Shown piece by piece: positions 36,699 to 45,041 of a stretch of DNA of 64,000 bases (positions are counted from its first letter, which is position 1; every line of letters begins with the position of its first letter). The position numbers and the translations under genes were made by a program. Source of the stretch: JASHUC01 sp035523875 (lineage in GTDB: Bacteria; Pseudomonadota; Gammaproteobacteria; Steroidobacterales; Steroidobacteraceae); contig DATKPY010000027.1 of the NCBI GenBank assembly GCA_035523875.1, positions 54,271 to 118,270 of the forward strand. Reading direction: 5' to 3'. Under the pieces are notes generated by a model. It was not told the origin of the DNA. It did no database searches and was given only the letters and a program-made list of their open reading frames with translations.

Positions 36699-37151
36699 CT
36701 ACAGCGAGAGCGAATCGAGCAGCGAAGGCAGATCGGTCGTCTCTTCCTCGCTCTTCAGCCACTGACCGCGCCGCTCGCTCCAGCGCGTCTCATCCCACAG
36801 CTCGAAGCGATTGCCCTGACCGATCAGCATCGCGAAGCGCTGGAGCCCCGCGAACTCGCGCAGCTCCGGCGGCAGCAGTACCCTTCCGTGCCCGTCGAGC
36901 TCCAAGTCGGTGGCATGTCCCACCATCAGGCGTTGCAGCCTTCGCGATTGCGCGTGCAGGCTCGGCAGCGCCATGAGCTTGTGCTCGGTTTGCTCCCATT
37001 CGGGCAGGGGATAGATGAGGAGGCATTGATCGCGGTCTACCGTGACCACCAGCCGCCCTTGGGCGCTCCCCTGGATCGACTCCCGATAACGGGTCGGCAG
37101 CACCATGCGACCCTTATCGTCAAGGGTGACCTTTGTTGCACCGCGGAACAC
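36699..37151 (-). CDS. mraZ: Transcriptional regulator MraZ
   Basis: 150 residues, two SpoVT-AbrB domains: VTLDDKGRMVLPTRYRE at the N-terminus and LELDGHGRVLLPPELREFAG in the second half. GTG 37151 (reading MFRGATKVTL) gives the E. coli length. MraZ represses its own operon by binding tandem TGGGN boxes, and three such boxes lie just upstream of its start. First gene of the division/cell-wall operon. Confidence 0.95.
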   Translation of the reverse strand: MFRGATKVTLDDKGRMVLPTRYRESIQGSAQGRLVVTVDRDQCLLIYPLPEWEQTEHKLMALPSLHAQSRRLQRLMVGHATDLELDGHGRVLLPPELREFAGLQRFAMLIGQGNRFELWDETRWSERRGQWLKSEEETTDLPSLLDSLSL

Positions 37152-37171
37152 GTCTCTCGGAGCGAGGAATC

Positions 37172-37197
37172 GCCCACTTCCCCCCACATTCTCCCAC
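37172..37197 (-). promoter_or_regulatory. Three MraZ-binding boxes
   Basis: Read on the minus strand, GTGGGA, GTGGGG and GTGGGC occur in a row, each starting 10 bp after the last (37197-37192, 37187-37182, 37177-37172). They lie between the -10 box and the mraZ start codon, the same arrangement as the E. coli mra promoter. Known MraZ operators are TGGGN repeats with 10-bp spacing. Confidence 0.88.
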
Positions 37198-37205
37198 CGG
37201 TCGCC

Positions 37206-37235
37206 ACTATAGGAATCCGGGGCAGGCTATGTCAA
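37206..37235 (-). promoter_or_regulatory. Sigma-70 promoter of the mra/dcw operon
   Basis: Perfect TTGACA (37235-37230) and TATAGT (37211-37206) separated by 18 bp on the minus strand, with AT-rich sequence upstream. Transcription should begin near 37199, at the edge of the MraZ boxes, so bound MraZ would block it. Confidence 0.85.
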
Positions 37236-37367
37236 TTGGAGAACTGAGAAATTCGTCGCATTCACAAAGACTTATGGCAATTGTGGTGCCCCGGACAGTA
37301 GTCCGCCGGCACTCTTCTTATCAATCATGAGGTTGCTTGCGGTATCTCATACAGTAGTTGATGCGGT

Positions 37368-37401
37368 GCCACGCCTGAGTGGCATGCCGCTCAGGCGCGG
37401 C
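37368..37401 (-). terminator. Hairpin downstream of rnpB, candidate terminator
   Basis: Arms 37368-37379 and 37390-37401 form a 12-bp stem with one G-U type mismatch and a 10-nt loop, starting 12 nt beyond the RNase P RNA 3' end. It lacks a U-tract, so termination or 3' end maturation is inferred. The rest of 37236-37367 shows no gene. Confidence 0.4.
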
Positions 37402-37412
37402 AGCGCCGAGAA

Positions 37413-37810
<398 letters not shown>

Positions 37811-37856
37811 CACCCACGATAAGGGCTTGCGCGGGTAAGTGAAAGAGCGTGTGCGC

Positions 37857-38741
37857 TCAGGCGCGCTCCGCGATGCGCATCGCAAGCGCGTAGGCGTCGC
37901 TGCGCTTGGCGCCGGTGAGCTGCGCGGCGACGGCGGCGGCTCGTCCGGGAGGCAGCTCGCGTACGAGCAGCTCGAGCGCGCGCCGCAACAGCTCCGCGTC
38001 GGCTGCGCGGGTCGTGACGGCCGCCCCTTCGATCACGAGCGTGATCTCCCCGCGCCGCAGGTGAGCGTCGCTGCGCGCCCGCTCGGCGAGCTCGGCGAGC
38101 GTGCCGCGATAGAGCGTCTCATGAGCCTTGGTGAGCTCGCGGGCGAGCACCGCGCGGCGCTCGGCCCCGAGCTCGGCCGAGAGATCCGCGAGACTCGCGT
38201 CGATGCGGTGCGGCGCTTCAAACAGCACGAGCGTGCGCGGCTCCTGGGCGAGCTCGCGCAACCGCGCACGTCGCGCGCGCTGCGCCGCGGGCAGGAAACC
38301 CTCGAAGCAGAACCGGTCGCTCCCGAGTCCCGCGGCCGCGAGCGCCGCAGTGATGGCGGACGGTCCGGGAATCGGGCGCACCTCGAAGCCGCTCGCGGCG
38401 GCGCGTCGCACGAGCTCGGCGCCCGGATCCGACAGGAGCGGCGTTCCGGCATCACTCACGAGGGCCACGACTTGGCCGGCCGCGAGCCGCGCGACCAGCT
38501 CCGATGCGCGCTGTCTCTCGTTGTGCGCGTGGAGTGAGACGAGCGGTCGCGACAGTCCGAGCGAACTCAACAGAGCGAGTGTGCGCCGCGTGTCCTCGGC
38601 GGCGATCACGTCCGCGTGCGCGAGACTCTGCCGCGCGCGCTCGCTCAGGTCACCCAGGTTTCCGATCGGAGTCGCGACGACTTCCAGACGTCCGGCGCCG
38701 GGAGACGCATTCGAATCGCGTACGCCGAAAGTCGAGCGCAT
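37857..38741 (-). CDS. rsmI: 16S rRNA 2'-O-ribose C1402 methyltransferase RsmI
   Basis: 294 residues from ATG 38741, with AGGGTG seven bases upstream; a GTG three codons earlier is possible. Tetrapyrrole-methylase fold: LEVVATPIGNLGDLSERARQSL, AEDTRRTLALL, ALVSDAGTPLLSDPG and PIPGPSAITAALAAAG. Methylates the ribose of C1402. Divergent from lpoA; the lpoA -10 box overlaps its start codon. Confidence 0.95.
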   Translation of the reverse strand: MRSTFGVRDSNASPGAGRLEVVATPIGNLGDLSERARQSLAHADVIAAEDTRRTLALLSSLGLSRPLVSLHAHNERQRASELVARLAAGQVVALVSDAGTPLLSDPGAELVRRAAASGFEVRPIPGPSAITAALAAAGLGSDRFCFEGFLPAAQRARRARLRELAQEPRTLVLFEAPHRIDASLADLSAELGAERRAVLARELTKAHETLYRGTLAELAERARSDAHLRRGEITLVIEGAAVTTRAADAELLRRALELLVRELPPGRAAAVAAQLTGAKRSDAYALAMRIAERA

Positions 38742-38746
38742 ATAAT
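38718..38746 (+). promoter_or_regulatory. Promoter of lpoA-yraN
   Basis: A perfect TATAAT at 38741-38746 lies 42 bp before the lpoA ATG; the -35 region (near GCGTAC, 38718-38723) is weak. The -10 overlaps the start codon of divergent rsmI. The whole rsmI-lpoA gap is 47 bp. Confidence 0.5.
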
Positions 38747-38788
38747 TCACCCTGGCATCCTGCCCACCTTGGAGAGGGCCTTCAACCG

Positions 38789-40651
38789 ATGTTTCCCGAA
38801 GGACGGATGCTGAAACCGGCCCGCGCGAGCTTCGCGCTGGCAGTCGCGCTCGCTCTGCCGGCCGGCTGTGCGAGCCTCGTACCGGCCACGGGCCCGGCCC
38901 CGCCGAGCGCGCCGCACGCCGCCGCGCTCGAGAGCGGCGGGGATCGGGCCGGCGCGGCGCGAGAGTACGAAGCGCTCGCGCAGGCGAGCGGCGGGCCAGA
39001 GCGTGCGGCCCTGCTGCTCGATGCGACGCGCGACTACTTGGCGGCGCGCGAGCCCGAGCGTGCCGCGCGCGCGCTCGCCGCGCTCGCAGCGCCGCTCACT
39101 GCCGAGCAGAGCCTCCAGCGGCAGCTGCTTCTGGTCGAGCTCGCGCTCGCGCGCGGCGAGGGACAGCTCGCGTGGCGCGAGCTCTCGGGGGTCGAGCAGC
39201 CGAGCGCTGCGGCCGATGCGCTCGCGTATCTCGCCCTGCGCGAGCGCACGGCGCTCGTCGTCTCCATGCCGGTCGATGCCGTCAGCGCCGAGATTCGCGC
39301 CGAGCGCTGGCTCGACACGCCGCGCGCGCGGCAGGCGAGCCGCGCCCGGTTGCTCGAGGCGCTGCGCGATGCGAGCGAGCGCGGGATGAGGATCGACCCG
39401 AGCGCCGCTCCCGACTCCACCACGCGCGGCTGGCTCGAGCTCGCGCTGCTCGCCGCCCAGGCCGCGCGCGATCCGCAGGCGGCCGCGCGCGCGATCGAAA
39501 CCTGGCGCGTGCGCTATCCGGATCACCCGGCGCAGGCCGTGGTGGCGAGCGAGCTTCAGGGAGTGCCGCTCACGGCCGCAGTTCCCGCGCAACCCGACAT
39601 CGCGCTGCTGCTGCCGCTCACCGGCCGCCAGAGCGACGCCGCCGGAATCGTGCGTGATGGCTTTCTCACCGCCTACTTTGTCAATCCTGCCGCGGACCGC
39701 CCGCGGGTGCGCATCTACGATACGGGCGCGGGGAGCGTGGCCGACATCGTGGAGCGTGCGGTGCGCGAGGGCGCCGAGTTCATCGTCGGTCCGCTCACGC
39801 GCGAAGCGGTCATCGCCGCCGCCGCCCTCACCGCGCCGCACCCGCCCATGCTCGCACTCAACTTCCTCCCGGCGGATGCGGCGGCGCCGCGCAACTTCTA
39901 TCAATTCGCGCTTTCGCCGGAGAACGAAGCCCGGGAGGTGGCCAAGCGAGTGATCGCCGATGGACACCGGCACGGCGTAGCGCTCGTCCCCCAGGGTGAG
40001 TGGGGCGATCGCGTGCTGGCGGCATTCAACGAGCAGTTGACCGCAGGCGGCGGCAGCTTGCTCGACACCGTGCGCTTCGACCCGCAGGAGGTCAATTTTG
40101 GGCCGGTGGCCTCGCAGGTGCTCGGAATCGATGCGAGCATGGAGCGCTCGAAGCGTCTCGAGTCCACCCTCGGTGTCCACCTCGAGTTTCAGCCGCGGCG
40201 CCGCGAGGACATCGACTTCATCTTCGAGCCGAGCACCGCCTCGAGCGCGCGGCTGCTGCGTCCGCAGCTCAAGTTCTACTTTGCCGGTGACGTGGCGGCA
40301 TACGCCACCTCCGATGCCTTCGAGCCGGACGAGAGCGCGAACGAGGACGTGGACGGGCTCATCTTTCCGGACATGCCGTGGATGCTCGGCAGCGGCTTGG
40401 CCGACAGCGTGCGCATCGCCGCGCGCGATGCTTGGCCGGTTGGTGGGCCCATTCGCAACCGCCTCTTTGCCTTTGGCTTCGATGCGTACCGGCTCTCCGT
40501 CGCGCTGCGCAGCGGGTCCGCCACGGCCGTCGCAGTCGATGGTCTCACCGGGCGCCTCACGCTCGATGCGGGCGACCGCGTGCACCGCGAGCTCGAATGG
40601 GCGGAGCTCACCGAGGGGGCGCCGCGGCCGCTGCCGGCGTCGACGCCGTGA
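38789..40651 (+). CDS. lpoA: LpoA-like penicillin-binding protein activator, lipoprotein
   Basis: About 620 residues; start at 38789 or at the in-frame ATG 38807, which has AAGGA close by. A lipoprotein signal ends at the lipobox LPAGC. The N-terminal half is alanine-rich TPR-like helices, the C-terminal half a periplasmic-binding fold starting IALLLPLTGRQSDAAGIVRDGF and containing EFIVGPLTREAV and a late GLTGRLTLD. Outer-membrane LpoA activates PBP1A. Its stop overlaps the yraN start (GTGA). Confidence 0.9.
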   Translation: MFPEGRMLKPARASFALAVALALPAGCASLVPATGPAPPSAPHAAALESGGDRAGAAREYEALAQASGGPERAALLLDATRDYLAAREPERAARALAALAAPLTAEQSLQRQLLLVELALARGEGQLAWRELSGVEQPSAAADALAYLALRERTALVVSMPVDAVSAEIRAERWLDTPRARQASRARLLEALRDASERGMRIDPSAAPDSTTRGWLELALLAAQAARDPQAAARAIETWRVRYPDHPAQAVVASELQGVPLTAAVPAQPDIALLLPLTGRQSDAAGIVRDGFLTAYFVNPAADRPRVRIYDTGAGSVADIVERAVREGAEFIVGPLTREAVIAAAALTAPHPPMLALNFLPADAAAPRNFYQFALSPENEAREVAKRVIADGHRHGVALVPQGEWGDRVLAAFNEQLTAGGGSLLDTVRFDPQEVNFGPVASQVLGIDASMERSKRLESTLGVHLEFQPRRREDIDFIFEPSTASSARLLRPQLKFYFAGDVAAYATSDAFEPDESANEDVDGLIFPDMPWMLGSGLADSVRIAARDAWPVGGPIRNRLFAFGFDAYRLSVALRSGSATAVAVDGLTGRLTLDAGDRVHRELEWAELTEGAPRPLPASTP

Positions 40652-41010
40652 GTCCCCATGACCTCGGTGCGGCAGCCGAGCGCGTTGCCGCGGACTATCT
40701 GCGCTCGCAGGGCATGGAGGTGCTTCTCAAGAACTACCGGCGCCGCCTCGGCGAGCTCGATATCGTCGCCCGCAGCGCGGAGGTGCTCGCGATCGTGGAG
40801 GTGCGCACGCGCTCGAGCAACGCTTTCGGCGGGGCGGCGGCGAGCGTCACGGGCGTCAAGCAGCGGCGCGTGGTGCGCGCCGCGCAGCAGCTGCTGCAAC
40901 GGCACCGCGAGCTCGCGCGGCTGCCCGTGCGCTTCGATGTGATCGTGGTCTGCGACGCCGCCACGCGGCAGCCGCGCGTGGAGTGGCTGCGCAGCGCGTT
41001 CTCGGCCTGA
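40648..41010 (+). CDS. yraN: YraN family endonuclease-like protein (UPF0102)
   Basis: 120 residues from GTG 40648, overlapping the lpoA stop by four bases. Resolvase-like fold with AAERVAADYLRSQGMEVLLKNYR, the GELDIVAR motif, then VEVRTRSS and the RRVVRAAQQLL helix. The E-x-D and ExR residues match the Holliday-junction-resolvase-like nuclease core; biochemical role of the family is not settled. Confidence 0.92.
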   Translation: MSPHDLGAAAERVAADYLRSQGMEVLLKNYRRRLGELDIVARSAEVLAIVEVRTRSSNAFGGAAASVTGVKQRRVVRAAQQLLQRHRELARLPVRFDVIVVCDAATRQPRVEWLRSAFSA

Positions 41011-41017
41011 TAGGGGG

Positions 41018-41042
41018 AAAAAGGCGTGGGCAGCGCCCACGC
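41018..41042 (-). terminator. Rho-independent terminator of sspA-sspB
   Basis: On the minus strand GCGTGGGC-GCT-GCCCACGC (41042-41024) is an 8-bp perfect stem with a 3-nt loop, followed by C and TTTTT (41022-41018). It lies 18 nt past the sspB stop and just beyond the yraN stop of the facing unit. Confidence 0.85.
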
Positions 41043-41059
41043 GCGGCACCGGCAGAGCG

Positions 41060-41464
41060 CTACTTCACCACCTTCAGCTGCCGTCGGGTGCGGCCTGTCT
41101 CCTCGGACGGGGCGGGTCGCGTCGGGGGCTCCGGGCCCATGTCCTGGTCCGAGAACACCATGCCCTCGCCGGTCTCGCGGGCGTAGATGCCGAGCACGGC
41201 GTTCACGGGAAACCGCACGCGCTGCGCGACGCCGGCGAAGCGGGTGTCGAGCTCGATCCAGTCATTGCCGAGCTCGAGCCGCTGGGTCGCATTGAGGCTC
41301 ACGTTGAGCACGATCTTGCCGTCCTTCACGTACGCGTGGGGTACCTCGACACCGGGACGCTCGGCGTCGACGATGAGGTGGGGAGTGTGCCCGCTGTCGG
41401 TCATCCACTGGTGCATCGCCCGTAGCAGGTACGGACGCTTGGGTCGGATGGGACTCTCTGCCAC
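41060..41464 (-). CDS. sspB: ClpXP adaptor SspB
   Basis: 134 residues from GTG 41464. N-terminal substrate domain with RPYLLRAMHQWMTDSGHTPHLIVDA and IVLNVSLNATQRLELGN; then an acidic linker and a C-terminal ClpX-tethering tail RRQLKVVK, close to E. coli SspB. Delivers ssrA-tagged proteins to ClpXP. 13-nt gap after sspA. Confidence 0.93.
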   Translation of the reverse strand: MAESPIRPKRPYLLRAMHQWMTDSGHTPHLIVDAERPGVEVPHAYVKDGKIVLNVSLNATQRLELGNDWIELDTRFAGVAQRVRFPVNAVLGIYARETGEGMVFSDQDMGPEPPTRPAPSEETGRTRRQLKVVK

Positions 41465-41477
41465 GGCTGCGATTGCC

Positions 41478-42083
41478 TCAGAGGATGCGCATTTCCTGCT
41501 CGAGATCCGAGAGGCTATCGCGAAACGCGGGGCGCGAGAACACCAGCGACGCGTATTTGAGGATCGCCTGGCCGCCCTCGCGCGGCAGGTCGATCTCGTA
41601 GCGCGGCAGGCGCCACAGCACCGGTGCGATGGTCGCATCCACGAGCGAGAACTCGTCGGAAAGGAAGTAGGGCTTCACGCGGAAGAGCTCGACGCTTTGC
41701 AGGATCGTGTCGCGCAGCATCTTCTTGAGCTTCGCCGCCTGCTTCTTGTCCGGGTCGCGCTCGATCTCCCCGAGCAGTCCGTACCAGTCGCGCTCGATGC
41801 GATAGAGCGCCAGGCGGAACTGCGCGCGCACCACCGGGTCGACGGGCATGAGCGGCGGATGAGGAAAGCGCTCATCGAGATACTCGATGATGACACGCGA
41901 GTCGTACAGCACCAGATCGCGATCCACGAGCGTCGGAACGCTGTGGTAGGGGTTGAGGTCGAGGAGGTCCTCGGGGAGCTTGCCGGGCTCGACATTGACG
42001 ATGTCGATGCCGATGCCCTTCTCGGCGAGCACGATCCGCGTGCGATGACTCCACGGATCGTCCGGCGCGGAGAAGAGCGTCAT
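41478..42083 (-). CDS. sspA: Stringent starvation protein A (GST-fold RNA polymerase factor)
   Basis: 201 residues from ATG 42083 (MTLFSAPDDPWSHR). Thioredoxin-like N-terminal domain with NPYHSVPTLVDRDLVLYDSRVIIEYLDERFPHPPLMP, then an all-helical GST C-terminal domain. The redox Cys of GSTs is absent, as in SspA, which binds RNA polymerase. The 113-bp gap to petC shows no clear promoter. Confidence 0.92.
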   Translation of the reverse strand: MTLFSAPDDPWSHRTRIVLAEKGIGIDIVNVEPGKLPEDLLDLNPYHSVPTLVDRDLVLYDSRVIIEYLDERFPHPPLMPVDPVVRAQFRLALYRIERDWYGLLGEIERDPDKKQAAKLKKMLRDTILQSVELFRVKPYFLSDEFSLVDATIAPVLWRLPRYEIDLPREGGQAILKYASLVFSRPAFRDSLSDLEQEMRIL

Positions 42084-42196
42084 GATGGATCGTCGGCTCG
42101 ACACTCGGAATCCCCGTGCCCGGAGCGACCGGACGAGCGACAGACTTGAGACCGACGCCAACGCCTCCCCGCGTCACTCGATTCCGTGGAGGCGCC

Positions 42197-43018
42197 TCAG
42201 TGCACGTCTTTCCAGTATTCCTTCTTGAGCAGCCACGCGAGCCAGGTGAAGACCAGCAGGAACCCGACGACCCAGACACCGAGTGCCCGGCGGTGCGCCT
42301 GCACCGGCTCGCCCACGTAGTCGAGGAAGTTCACGATGTCACGCACGAAGTCGTCGAACTGAGCGCGCGTCATGCTTCCGGGCACGACCGTCTCGAAGTG
42401 GTCGAACACCTCTTGGGTGGTGCCGTTCAGCTGCTCTTGCCTGAACACCGCGCGCTTGAGCCCCTCGAGATGCGAGAGCACGTCGGGCATCGCGGAGGCC
42501 GGCAGCGCAAGATTGTTGGCGCCGGTCGGCCGCGCCGGATCGATGTAGAAGGTCGTCAGGTATTGATACAGGTAATCCGTTCCGCGCGCGCGCGCGATGA
42601 GCGACAGATCGGGCGGCTCCTTGCCGAACCAGCTCACCGCATCGGCGGCGGGCATCGGCGTGCTGATGTAGTCGGTCGCCTTGCCCCCGCTCGGCACGAG
42701 CAGTTTCGCGACCATGTCCGGGGGAATCTCGAGATCGACTCCGATGCGCGAGTAGCGCATGTACTTGAGCGCGTGACAGCCGTTGCAGTAGCTCAGGAAG
42801 TCCCGCGCTCCGCGCTGCAGGGATGCGAGATCCGAGACGGAGTTGTGCGCCTTCCACGACTCCCAGTCGGCGCCGAAGCCCTGTTGCCCCGCCGCTTCGG
42901 CCGCGAACGCCGCAGCCGGAGCGAGCAGCACGGCGGCGATCATCAGGGCGAGCCCGGCCTGGCAGCGGACGGTCTTTGCGGCGCGCGGCGCGCGCGGATT
43001 CGTTTGAAGCTCAAGCAT
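42197..43018 (-). CDS. petC: Cytochrome c1 of the bc1 complex
   Basis: 273 residues. N-terminal signal (AGLALMIAAVLLAPAAAFA), haem-binding CNGCH at 78-82, axial Met region in ISTPMPAADAV, and a C-terminal membrane anchor (ALGVWVVGFLLVFTWLAWLL) with KKEYWKDVH on the cytoplasmic side. Electron carrier to soluble cytochrome c. Overlaps the petB stop by 8 bp. Third gene of petA-petB-petC. Confidence 0.95.
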   Translation of the reverse strand: MLELQTNPRAPRAAKTVRCQAGLALMIAAVLLAPAAAFAAEAAGQQGFGADWESWKAHNSVSDLASLQRGARDFLSYCNGCHALKYMRYSRIGVDLEIPPDMVAKLLVPSGGKATDYISTPMPAADAVSWFGKEPPDLSLIARARGTDYLYQYLTTFYIDPARPTGANNLALPASAMPDVLSHLEGLKRAVFRQEQLNGTTQEVFDHFETVVPGSMTRAQFDDFVRDIVNFLDYVGEPVQAHRRALGVWVVGFLLVFTWLAWLLKKEYWKDVH

Positions 43019-44276
43019 GGGCGCGAAACCTGAGACGCTCGGGAACGGGTTTGACCGGGTCGATGCGCGTGTACCAAGGCATGAGCACGAAGTACGCGAA
43101 ATAGAACACCGTGCAGATGCGTCCCATCAGCACGTAGACGGGCGCAACCGGATGCAGCCCCACGTACACGAGACCGAGGAAGCCCAGGATGAAGAACGCG
43201 AAGAAAGTACGCGATACCCAGCCCTTGTAGCGCATCGACTTCACCGGCGAGCGGTCGAGCCAGGGCAGGAAAAGATAGGCGACGAGGGCGAGGAGCAGCA
43301 CGAGCGCGCCGAGACGCTGGTTGGGGATGCCGCGCAGGATCGCGTAATACGGCGTCAAGTACCACGAGGGCGTGATCTCGGGCGGAGTCGAGAGCGCGTT
43401 CATCGGCTCGAAGTTCGCATGCTCGAGGAAGTAGCCGCCGAAGGTGGGTGCGAAGAACACCACGAGCGCGAAGATCACCAGGAATGCGCCCAAGCCGAAG
43501 GTGTCCTTCACCGTGTAATAGGGATGGAACGGGACGCCGTCGAGCGGCTTGCCGTCGGGACCGAGCTTCTCCTTGATCTCGATGCCGTCGGGATTGTTCG
43601 ATCCGGTGCGCCGCAGCGCCACGAGATGCAGCACCACGAGCAGTAGCAGTGCGAGCGGCACGGCGACCACGTGCAGCGCGAAGAAGCGATTGAGCGTGGC
43701 ATCGGCGATGCCGTAATCGCCGCGGATCCACTCGACCAGACCCGGCCCGATGGCGGGGATCGTGCCGAAGACGTTCACGATCACCTGTGCCGCCCAGTAC
43801 GACATGTTGCCCCACGGCAGAACGTAGCCCAAGAATGCCTCGGCCATGAGCGCGAAGTAGACGAGCATACCGATCACCCACAGCAGCTCGCGCGGCGTTC
43901 TGTACGAGCCGTACAGGAGTCCGCGAAACATGTGCAGGTAGATGACGACGAAGAAAGCCGACGCGCCGGTCGAGTGCAGATAGCGGATGAGCCAGCCGTA
44001 ATCGACCTCGCGCATGATGTAGGCGACCGAGTCGAAGGATGTGGCCGCGCCCACCTTGTAGAACATCGTGAGGAAGATGCCCGTCACGAGCTGCAGCACC
44101 AGGACGAACAGGGCGAGGACGCCGAAGAAGTACCAGAAATTGAAGTTCTTGGGCGCGTAGTAGCCTGTCAGCTGCTCCGAGATGAACTCCTCGATCGGCA
44201 GCCGCTTGTAGAACCACGCGCGCAGCCGCCCAGTCTTCACCGCCGGCGCCCCGGGGGGTTTCGCGACGACGCTCAT
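43011..44276 (-). CDS. petB: Cytochrome b of the bc1 complex
   Basis: 421 residues, eight membrane helices. Haem ligand histidines in YLHSTGAS..YLHMFRGLLYGSYR and FFALHVVAVP..LHLVAL; PEWY-equivalent Qo motif appears here as PEITPSWYLTPYYAILR, meaning PEW is replaced within the usual loop, as in many proteobacterial forms with an insertion. Oxidises quinol. ATG 44276 overlaps the petA stop (ATGA). Confidence 0.95.
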   Translation of the reverse strand: MSVVAKPPGAPAVKTGRLRAWFYKRLPIEEFISEQLTGYYAPKNFNFWYFFGVLALFVLVLQLVTGIFLTMFYKVGAATSFDSVAYIMREVDYGWLIRYLHSTGASAFFVVIYLHMFRGLLYGSYRTPRELLWVIGMLVYFALMAEAFLGYVLPWGNMSYWAAQVIVNVFGTIPAIGPGLVEWIRGDYGIADATLNRFFALHVVAVPLALLLLVVLHLVALRRTGSNNPDGIEIKEKLGPDGKPLDGVPFHPYYTVKDTFGLGAFLVIFALVVFFAPTFGGYFLEHANFEPMNALSTPPEITPSWYLTPYYAILRGIPNQRLGALVLLLALVAYLFLPWLDRSPVKSMRYKGWVSRTFFAFFILGFLGLVYVGLHPVAPVYVLMGRICTVFYFAYFVLMPWYTRIDPVKPVPERLRFRAHA

Positions 44277-44878
44277 GCTTGGTCGACTCCAATGGTCAGT
44301 TTCTGATCGGAGAGGCTGTAGGGCGGCACGCGCAGATTGACCGACGCGGGTGAGCCCTCGAACACGCGCCCGGCCAGGTCGAAGCGCGATCCGTGGCACG
44401 GACACAGCCAGCCGCCGGGCCAGTACGCGCCGATCTCGGGGTCGTGGGGCTCGAAGTGCGCCTTGGGCAGGCAGCCCAAGTGGGTGCACGTGCCAATCAG
44501 CACCAGGTGCTGCGCCGTGCGCGAGCGCATGGCATTGGTGGCGTAGGGGGGCTGATCGGAGTCCGCCGAGTCCGGATCCTTGAGCAGCGCAGCGTGGCCG
44601 TTGAGGCTCGCGAGCATCTCGGGCGTGCGGTGGACGATGTAGATCGGCTGCTTGCGCCAGGTGGTGATCGCCATTTGCCCGGGTTCGAGCTTGGCGAGAT
44701 CGAATTCCGTCGGCACGCCGAGTGCGCGCGCGCGCTCCGACGGCAGCCACGATGTCACGAATGGTGCGGCCGCGAACACCGCTCCCACCGCTCCCGTCGC
44801 ACTGGTCGCGATCAACAGGAACTTGCGCCGGCTCTGGTCCGCGTCGCTCTCATCGGTGATGACACCGGTATCCGCCAT
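44273..44878 (-). CDS. petA: Rieske iron-sulfur subunit of the bc1 complex
   Basis: 201 residues. Twin-arginine-type leader SRRKFLLIATS with one membrane anchor, then the Rieske domain with CTHLGC (C131, H133, C136) and CPCHGS (C159, C161, H162). Both cluster ligands pairs and the disulfide cysteines are present. First gene of the operon; promoter with TATAAT about 100 bp upstream, divergent from the degS-like gene. Confidence 0.96.
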   Translation of the reverse strand: MADTGVITDESDADQSRRKFLLIATSATGAVGAVFAAAPFVTSWLPSERARALGVPTEFDLAKLEPGQMAITTWRKQPIYIVHRTPEMLASLNGHAALLKDPDSADSDQPPYATNAMRSRTAQHLVLIGTCTHLGCLPKAHFEPHDPEIGAYWPGGWLCPCHGSRFDLAGRVFEGSPASVNLRVPPYSLSDQKLTIGVDQA

Positions 44879-44982
44879 CGATCGGCTCTCCCTAGGACGT
44901 GAACTCGCGAATTCCCGCCCCGCGGGGCGTGCTCGACGCGCCGGTGCGGACGATCGGTTCCTAAATTTGCAGGGGGCGGCGC

Positions 44983-44988
44983 ATTATA
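44983..44988 (-). promoter_or_regulatory. -10 box of the petABC operon
   Basis: Perfect TATAAT on the minus strand, preceded by TTGTG; no strong -35 is visible. It sits in the 163-bp gap between petA and the divergent protease gene, giving a leader of about 98 nt. I found no matching promoter for the plus-strand gene. Confidence 0.5.
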
Positions 44989-45041
44989 CACAACCGACGC
45001 TCACCTTCGGCCGGCGCGGTCCGGCCAGGAATTTCGGACAG

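Noticed and set aside
38747..40585. 612-codon minus-strand frame opposite lpoA
   Set aside because: lpoA has a lipobox and family motifs on the plus strand; the minus frame has none.
42189..42198. GAGGCGCCTC palindrome at the petC stop
   Set aside because: Only 10 bp, easily expected by chance at this GC content, with no loop or U-tract.
43011..44276. Loss of the PEWY motif in cytochrome b as a defect
   Set aside because: The loop still carries PE and WY around an insertion, in a protein otherwise complete; I regard it as lineage variation, not inactivation.
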